Below, piece by piece: positions 6,502-11,383 of a stretch of DNA of 11,383 nucleotides. The first letter of the stretch is position 1. The number at the start of each line of letters is the position of its first letter. The position numbers and the translations under genes were made by a program. The DNA is from Chitinophagales bacterium (GTDB lineage Bacteria > Bacteroidota > Bacteroidia > Chitinophagales > Chitinophagaceae), in contig JAAFHG010000079.1 of the NCBI GenBank assembly GCA_013297585.1, forward strand, positions 1 through 11,383, read 5' to 3'. The notes beneath the pieces were generated by a model that was given only the letters and a program-made list of their open reading frames with translations, made no database searches and was not told where the DNA came from.

Positions 6502-8088
6502 TTAATGACCGTTAAAGAATAAATACAGAGCGACCATAACTGCACCAAGAACTGCCCACAATATTTTTACTTGTTTGGATGTTTTTGGTAAATTATTTAA
6601 GTCAGAAGCTGCATGAATATTGGTGATTGGCGATTTGTCTAGCAATGTGGTAACAACCGCAATAAGTAATAAAAAAGCAAAGATTAGAAAAGACAATACG
6701 AGGTAATGCGGCCAAAATTGATACTTATCTGGCGTTAAAATCCATAGATATAAAACACCGATACCAAGACTAAATGCAGACCCAAACGAGAGGATTAGGT
6801 TGACAGCTTTTTGAGATGTTTTTTTCCAAAAAACTGACAGCAAAAACACAACAGATAAAGGCGGTGCGATGAAACCAAGCACCGATTGAAAAATGTCGAA
6901 AAGATTAAGGCCTTTTACATTATCGATGGCTAATGCCACACCAATTGCAAATACACAACCAGCAACAACTGTGATTCTACCAACTTTTATTATTTGCTGA
7001 TTAGTCGCATTTGGATTAATTTTTTTAACATACAAATCTGTAGTAAAAACGGTGCTTAATGCGTTAAGTGAAGAACCAATAGTGCCAACCAAAACAGCAA
7101 TTAAAACCACGATAATCAAGCCATTCATGCCAGATGGAAATAGGTTTGTAACCATGGTCATGTAGGCTAAATTAGGATCTGACAAACCTGGGAATAAAAT
7201 AGCACACAAAATGCCAGGTATTATAAACAGCGGTAATGACAATAGTTTTAGCCAGCCAATAAAATTAACCCCCAACTGACCTTGCTTTAAATTTTTAGCT
7301 CCTAGAACAGATTGTACCATTGCTTGATCGGTACAAAAGAAAGCAACAGCAGAAACAGGATAGCCCAACAAAATAGCATACCAAGGGTATTTATCATCGC
7401 TTGCAGGGTGCAATAAATTCCAAAAATGGCTAGGTACTTTATGATACATGGCACTAATGCCGCCCACTTTTATCACCCCCAAAATTGATAACGCCAGCGA
7501 CACAGCAATCAGTAAAATCATTTGAAAAACATTCACCTTAGCAATGGCTTTTAAACCACCCATAAAAGCAAATAAACCTGCAAAAGCCACTAATACAATT
7601 ACTGATTCCCACATAGGAATACCCAATATTTGCCTAACTAAAAAACCACCTGCAAATAAGCCTAATGATAACCAAGAAATCAAGATTTTAATGAGGGCAT
7701 ACCAAGCTAAAATGGTACGTGTAGAATCGCCATAACGATTGCCCATAAACTCAGGCATGGTAGTTACTTTGGCAGCTATATAGCGTGGTGCAAATACCAA
7801 TGCCAGTAACATTAAAAACACAAACGCATACCACTCAAAATTACCGGCAACAATACCAGTACTGTAACCAATACTTGCAAAAGCGAGTAACATTGATGGA
7901 CCAACATTCGTGCCCCACATATTTAAGCCAATGCTGCTCCATGTTAATGAATTACCAGCCAGAAAAAGCGTTTCGTCTGTTTTCTTTTTGCCAAAACTTG
8001 CTTTATAACCAATAAACAGCAATACAAAGAGATACGCAGCTATGATAACAAAATCGAGCAGCTTGAGATTATTAATAATACTATTCAT
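6502..8088 (-). CDS. Sodium:solute symporter (SSS/SLC5 family), probable sugar or sugar-acid importer
   Basis: The ATG at 8088 gives 528 residues; a TTG two codons upstream (8094) is open but has no support. About 13-14 hydrophobic segments are visible, beginning with LLDFVIIAAYLFVLLFIGY (10-28) and ending with ILWAVLGAVMVALYLFF (509-525), which fits an inner-membrane LeuT-fold carrier. Family marks are GGLKAIAKVNVFQ (177-189), TDQAMVQSVLGAKNLKQGQLG (253-273, partly conserved around the sugar-binding helices) and IGSSLNALSTVFTTDLYVK (337-355). In the last, S345 and T346 correspond to the Na2-site Ser/Thr of vSGLT. It couples sodium entry to solute uptake. Lying between an oxidoreductase and two glycosidases, it probably imports the monosaccharide that they release. 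No SusC/SusD pair is seen, so outer-membrane passage must be served by other genes. Substrate is not readable from sequence. Confidence 0.9.
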   Translation of the reverse strand: MNSIINNLKLLDFVIIAAYLFVLLFIGYKASFGKKKTDETLFLAGNSLTWSSIGLNMWGTNVGPSMLLAFASIGYSTGIVAGNFEWYAFVFLMLLALVFAPRYIAAKVTTMPEFMGNRYGDSTRTILAWYALIKILISWLSLGLFAGGFLVRQILGIPMWESVIVLVAFAGLFAFMGGLKAIAKVNVFQMILLIAVSLALSILGVIKVGGISAMYHKVPSHFWNLLHPASDDKYPWYAILLGYPVSAVAFFCTDQAMVQSVLGAKNLKQGQLGVNFIGWLKLLSLPLFIIPGILCAILFPGLSDPNLAYMTMVTNLFPSGMNGLIIVVLIAVLVGTIGSSLNALSTVFTTDLYVKKINPNATNQQIIKVGRITVVAGCVFAIGVALAIDNVKGLNLFDIFQSVLGFIAPPLSVVFLLSVFWKKTSQKAVNLILSFGSAFSLGIGVLYLWILTPDKYQFWPHYLVLSFLIFAFLLLIAVVTTLLDKSPITNIHAASDLNNLPKTSKQVKILWAVLGAVMVALYLFFNGH

Positions 8089-8125
8089 GGGCAAAGCAAG
8101 GTTAAAACGAACGATTAATTTATTA

Positions 8126-8160
8126 CAACATTAAACAATGGAATCAGCATTAAAATGTTG
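8126..8160. other. Possible stem-loop in the symporter/oxidoreductase gap
   Basis: The 74-bp gap 8089-8162 holds an inverted repeat CAACATT (8126-8132) / AATGTTG (8154-8160) with a smaller CATT/AATG pairing possible inside. There is no T-run on the coding strand after it, so a terminator is unlikely. It could be an RNA processing or stability element, or chance in AT-rich DNA. No convincing Bacteroidota promoter (TTTG / TAnnTTTG) was found in the gap. Confidence 0.3.
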
Positions 8161-8162
8161 CT

Positions 8163-9266
8163 TTATGCGGTTAAAACCTTTGCAATTTCAGTTTGATAAT
8201 CCAATAAGCCATATTCTTCTAAAATGTCTTTTACTTTAACTGGTAAGCCCGTTTGTAAACTTCTATCCATGGCTTCTAAAAGTGCTATTGTACCTATGCC
8301 CTCTTTTAAGTCTGGATAAGCTGTAAAGCCCTGTTCTATTGAATCGGCAAAATATTCAAGGTAGTTTTGGTATTCACCAGCATGGTGTGTTTGTCCTTCA
8401 AATCTGAAGTAGTGTTTTAACGTTGCATCGCCCCAAGTAACTAATTTTTCTTCGCCCTCTTTTGTAGTTACGGCATATCTTAAATCATGATAATCTGCTT
8501 GACTTGCACCTTCTGTACCTCTTAAAATACAACTCATGGCACTATCACGTACGGTTGGCTGAACAGGCCCAGTATAAGCACCACTTACTCTGGCAATTCT
8601 ACCATCAACTGCTTTAAAAATAAAATGCATCGTGTCTTCATTTTTCAAACCACTTTTTAAGCCATTGGCACTTAACATGCCATAACCCATCACTTCTTCT
8701 ATATCTGGCATGTATAACCGTATAAAATCTACAGGATGACTTAGACCACCGAACAACCATTTAAAAGACTTTTCTAGTGACCAGCCTTTTTCTAAAAACC
8801 AACGGTGATCTGCATGATAATAGGATTCAATGGTAATTAAATCACCAATTACGCCTTCTATAAAATCCTGTCGTTGACGTTTCATAGGTTCAAAGAAACG
8901 AGAACTTTGACCAACAAAAATTCGCTTGCCTGTTTGTTGTTGTATAGCTAATAATTCTTTTACATCAGATAAATTATCTAGCAATGGTTTGGTGCAAATG
9001 ACATGTTTATTATGCAATAGTGCCATTTTTATGTGCTGTGCATGTAAATGATCGGGTGTGTAAATTGCAATCACATCAATGCTTTCATCGTCAAGCATTT
9101 CTTGGTATTCTGTTGTATAATCGTACACTTTAAATTCATCTGCACGTTGGCGGCACAAATCCAATTTTAAATCACAAATCATTTTCAATTGCCATTTTGA
9201 GCTATTTAAAGCCGCTGAAATAGTGCTTCTGCCCTCGCTTAATCCTAATATTCCAAGTGTTAACAT
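8163..9266 (-). CDS. Gfo/Idh/MocA family NAD(P)-dependent oxidoreductase
   Basis: The ATG at 9266 gives 367 residues, normal for the family, and follows the beta-helix gene after 28 bp. The N-terminal Rossmann domain (1-120) starts LTLGILGLSEGRS, where the usual GxGxxG is changed to GxxGxxxGR, then has YTPDHLHAQHI (69-79) and HVICTKPLLDN (88-98). K93 sits in the family's conserved lysine motif, here CTKP instead of the common EKP. The C-terminal alpha/beta domain (about 125-340) has WLFGGLSHPVDF (170-181), whose H177 and D180 are likely catalytic or substrate-binding residues. No signal peptide is seen, so it is cytoplasmic. Members oxidise or reduce sugars and sugar derivatives; D-apiose dehydrogenase (ApsD) belongs here. 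In this operon it may oxidise the imported sugar to a lactone or keto-sugar, an inference from neighbours only. The family call is secure; the substrate is unknown. Confidence 0.88.
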   Translation of the reverse strand: MLTLGILGLSEGRSTISAALNSSKWQLKMICDLKLDLCRQRADEFKVYDYTTEYQEMLDDESIDVIAIYTPDHLHAQHIKMALLHNKHVICTKPLLDNLSDVKELLAIQQQTGKRIFVGQSSRFFEPMKRQRQDFIEGVIGDLITIESYYHADHRWFLEKGWSLEKSFKWLFGGLSHPVDFIRLYMPDIEEVMGYGMLSANGLKSGLKNEDTMHFIFKAVDGRIARVSGAYTGPVQPTVRDSAMSCILRGTEGASQADYHDLRYAVTTKEGEEKLVTWGDATLKHYFRFEGQTHHAGEYQNYLEYFADSIEQGFTAYPDLKEGIGTIALLEAMDRSLQTGLPVKVKDILEEYGLLDYQTEIAKVLTA

Positions 9267-9294
9267 CTTATATATTGTTTATAGTAAAGTATAG

Positions 9295-11383
9295 TTATTT
9301 ATATATTGGTTGTAAAAACACCCAAGTTTCACCTGGTTTTGTACCTGCAACGCCTTCTTGATATTGCTTCATTATGTTGTTCCAATCATTTACTCTTGGA
9401 TTATTTTCTACTGTTTTTGGATTCAGTTTATCCAAGCTTTCACCCTTAGGAATACTAATTACCAGCATCAATTGCCTCTCATTTTTAAATAGTAATAACT
9501 GCTGAAAATTTGCGTTGCAAAATCCATTAGAGATTTCTGGCCATTTTTCAAATTGTGTAGCGTGATAATCTAAATATTCTTGTTGCTTTTTCTTATCCTT
9601 TACCAAATTGGCGGCTAAAATTGTGTGTGACCATTCTTTTGCAGTTGATGCGTCTGCACAATTTTTACGATTGAATTCGTAGAATAAATCGTTGTAAGTT
9701 TTTACTATAATTGATGGAAAAACAGCTTTTAATTTCTCTGTAACTGAATAGATATCTTGTATTTTATCAAATATCACTGTGTGATTTTGCCATTGATATA
9801 ATGCTGACTTATCAATCTTAAACTTTGCCAAAACTTCATAAAGCTTTTCAAGGTTTAGCGAACTAGAATCGCTTGTAACAAGCTCTATAATTACAGGCTG
9901 TTCTTTGTTGATTGCAAAGCCTTTATCAGCCAAAACTTTATCTTTCAGTAAATATTTGAATGTACTTTCTAACCCTGCATTTTGTTTAATTTTTAGCGAT
10001 ACTTCTGGGCCATTATTATCCCAAAAATTGTTCGCACCATTTGCATTTTGTAAATATTTAGTAGAAGGCGTCCAATTGTTTTTTACCGTAAATCCTGATG
10101 TGCCTTCATCTGTATATAAATAAAACCAATGCGATGGTAAATGTGCATAAGGTGCTTTGTAGATGCTATCGATACAATTGTGTTCTATACTAGAATTTGG
10201 TTGCGCAGATTGGGTATAAATACCTCCACAATCGTACATCTGCTTGCCATAATGATGAATACTATTGGCAATAATATGGTTGTTTTTAGATGCATTTGCA
10301 TTGCTCGTCCAGCCCCAACCAAGGCTAATGCCTGAATAGTTTACTTCGCAAATTTCGTTGTGAGCAATGGTTGTATTTTGAGCATAACCAATACCAATAC
10401 CTACACAGCCCCAATCTTCATTAGTAGCATTTGTAATAAGGTTATTAATTACATTAATATTTGTACAAATATCCTGATGGTCTTTAGGGTTATATGGCAA
10501 ATGAATTTCAGAATTTAGCTCTGAAAACATACCTAATTGAATGGCTGTACCACCAATATCTTTAAATAAATTGCCTTGAACGTTCACATTTTTTATGCCT
10601 TTTTGGCAATCAAAACCTGTAGCAGCCAAATGCTCAAATTTGCAATTATCAAAATTGATATTACTGGCATAATTTACTGTTATTGCCGATGAAGGACGAA
10701 CAATCCAAGCTTGATTATCTAAAGTTTTACGTTCAGGTGTACCAGCTGGTCTTAGTTTGTAAGCCTCTGTCATAGCCATACCAGCTTGGTGTGGTACATG
10801 ACCAGCAAGTGAAGGACGTAACCAACTTGTATGTTCAAAAGCAATGCCTTTAAATGAAACATTTTTAACTGCATTATCTGCTGTGCCTTCAACAGTCACA
10901 AGTGTTTCAACTATTGGTGCAACCACAGAAGCGGTTGCCATGTTTTCATTTGCCCTAGGATAATAATAAAGCTTCTGTTGCTTCACGTCTAAAAACCATT
11001 CGCCTGGTTTGTTTAAAAATTGTATGGCATTGGTTAAGTAAAAAGCTGAATTACCAGTTTCTTTAGAAAGCCAAGGTGCTGGCCACGGATGTTGTGATTG
11101 AATTTTACTTTCAGGCTGCAAAAAAGATAGCAAAGCACTATCGCCTTTTACTTCAATGGATTTAATGCGTAAAATTGCTATTTCCCACCATTGATGAATG
11201 AACATTTCTGCACCAACCACTTTTTCTAAATCAATATTTTTAGGTGTAGGTATCCAACATTGTTCCGTTTGATGATTCCAAGATAAAATGCGTTGCAAAC
11301 TATTAATATCGGTGCTTCTAGCTCTAGTGGCTTTAACCTCATTTACCCAAAGTTGTCTAAAGTTGATATTATTAAAACCTGTT
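9295..11383 (-). CDS. Parallel beta-helix (pectate-lyase-fold) protein fused to an L-rhamnose mutarotase-like module (5' end cut by window edge)
   Basis: The frame ends with TAA at 9297 and stays open through the right edge. A TTG at 11298 is in frame but is not the start, because the codons above it continue a family motif: FRQLWVN is read just before it. At least 695 residues are visible. Numbering from that TTG codon, pre-helix modules occupy about 1-140. Repeated beta-helix coils follow from about 143 to 425, seen as NVSFKGIAFEHTSW, NINFDNCKFEHL, NVNVQGNLFKDIGG, INVINNLITNATN and TTIAHNEICEVNYSGISLGW. Residues 466-667 are a separate alpha/beta module whose end matches RhaM. Beta-helix proteins of this kind bind or cleave polysaccharides, often pectin, but the catalytic residues cannot be identified with confidence. 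The export signal would lie beyond the edge. It is the first gene seen in the operon. An unrelated lyase, esterase or glycosidase role is possible. Confidence 0.8.
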   Translation of the reverse strand, partial: TGFNNINFRQLWVNEVKATRARSTDINSLQRILSWNHQTEQCWIPTPKNIDLEKVVGAEMFIHQWWEIAILRIKSIEVKGDSALLSFLQPESKIQSQHPWPAPWLSKETGNSAFYLTNAIQFLNKPGEWFLDVKQQKLYYYPRANENMATASVVAPIVETLVTVEGTADNAVKNVSFKGIAFEHTSWLRPSLAGHVPHQAGMAMTEAYKLRPAGTPERKTLDNQAWIVRPSSAITVNYASNINFDNCKFEHLAATGFDCQKGIKNVNVQGNLFKDIGGTAIQLGMFSELNSEIHLPYNPKDHQDICTNINVINNLITNATNEDWGCVGIGIGYAQNTTIAHNEICEVNYSGISLGWGWTSNANASKNNHIIANSIHHYGKQMYDCGGIYTQSAQPNSSIEHNCIDSIYKAPYAHLPSHWFYLYTDEGTSGFTVKNNWTPSTKYLQNANGANNFWDNNGPEVSLKIKQNAGLESTFKYLLKDKVLADKGFAINKEQPVIIELVTSDSSSLNLEKLYEVLAKFKIDKSALYQWQNHTVIFDKIQDIYSVTEKLKAVFPSIIVKTYNDLFYEFNRKNCADASTAKEWSHTILAANLVKDKKKQQEYLDYHATQFEKWPEISNGFCNANFQQLLLFKNERQLMLVISIPKGESLDKLNPKTVENNPRVNDWNNIMKQYQEGVAGTKPGETWVFLQPIYK
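9298..9903 (-). other. L-rhamnose mutarotase-like (RhaM/DUF718) C-terminal module
   Basis: Residues 574-667, numbered from the TTG codon at 11298, begin EYLDYHATQFEKWPEI. Y575 and H579 keep the Tyr-x3-His spacing of E. coli RhaM Tyr18/His22, and WPE (586-588) follows. DWNNIM near 638-643 matches the position of its C-terminal Trp pair, though only one Trp remains. The preceding stretch (466-573) looks like a second alpha/beta half of similar fold type, so the module may be a pseudo-dimer in one chain. RhaM interconverts the alpha and beta anomers of L-rhamnose. The resemblance is by eye; no database comparison was possible. Confidence 0.65.

Larger units (their letters stand above)
1..11383 (-). 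other. Single-direction gene cluster, probable operon
   Basis: Seven genes in a row share the minus strand, with gaps of 28, 74, 11, 81, 86 and 0 bp. No convincing gene was found on the plus strand, and no terminator lies between the genes. The two larger gaps before GH127 and before the RuBisCO-like gene are almost wholly filled by the palindromic repeats. The cluster is open at both ends, so the promoter, any regulator, and the rest of the pathway lie outside. Confidence 0.75.

Noticed and set aside
8089..8094. TTG at 8094 as the symporter start
   Set aside because: The ATG two codons later (8088) gives a standard N-terminus and there is no ribosome-binding support for the TTG.
8126..8160. 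Transcription terminator between the oxidoreductase and symporter genes
   Set aside because: The 7-bp stem is weak, has a long loop and no following T-run on the coding strand.
11296..11298. TTG at 11298 as the start of the beta-helix gene
   Set aside because: The reading frame continues without a stop to the window edge, and the codons above it encode TGFNNINFRQLWVNEVKA, typical of the interior of such proteins. The gene is truncated by the window.

Overview
The window looks like Bacteroidota chromosomal DNA, most likely Chitinophagaceae or a close relative. It is AT-rich and has no Shine-Dalgarno-like leaders. Secreted proteins have signal peptides ending in AQ, and interspersed repeats of a kind common in that group are present (AACCACAA...TTGTGGTT, CGTCATTGCG..., ACCGATAGCTATCGGT). 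The genus is inferred, not read directly.

All seven recognisable genes lie on the minus strand and read from right to left. The order of transcription is: a parallel beta-helix protein fused to an L-rhamnose mutarotase-like module (9295 to the right edge, 5' end missing); a Gfo/Idh/MocA oxidoreductase (8163-9266); a sodium:solute symporter (6502-8088); a GH78-like alpha-L-rhamnosidase family protein (4187-6490); a GH127/DUF1680 glycosidase (2093-4105); a RuBisCO-like protein (762-2006); and a DUF1537 four-carbon-acid sugar kinase (1-761, 3' end missing). Gaps are 28, 74, 11, 81, 86 and 0 bp, so the layout is that of one operon. No promoter or terminator is visible; both would lie outside the window.

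The genes read as a carbohydrate utilisation locus. Exported enzymes (beta-helix protein, GH78-like, GH127) would release sugars. The symporter would bring a monosaccharide or sugar acid across the inner membrane, and the mutarotase module would speed anomer exchange. The oxidoreductase, kinase and RuBisCO-like protein would then oxidise, phosphorylate and cleave or decarboxylate it. The RuBisCO-like protein plus DUF1537 kinase pairing recalls the OiaK/OiaX (or OiaT) step of D-apiose/D-apionate breakdown. Rhamnosidase-like, GH127 and mutarotase-like functions next to it would fit rhamnogalacturonan-II side chains, which carry apiose, rhamnose, arabinose and aceric acid. This assignment is a hypothesis: the substrate is not proven, no SusC/SusD pair is present, and the other apionate-pathway genes are not in the window.

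Two features stand out at DNA level. Two copies of a ~70-bp imperfect palindrome sit in consecutive intergenic gaps. The 5' end of the GH78-like gene is a mosaic of several interspersed repeats read in frame, and one of them appears to supply the hydrophobic core of the signal peptide. There is no gene-free stretch longer than 86 bp, and no RNA gene, insertion sequence or CRISPR array was seen.
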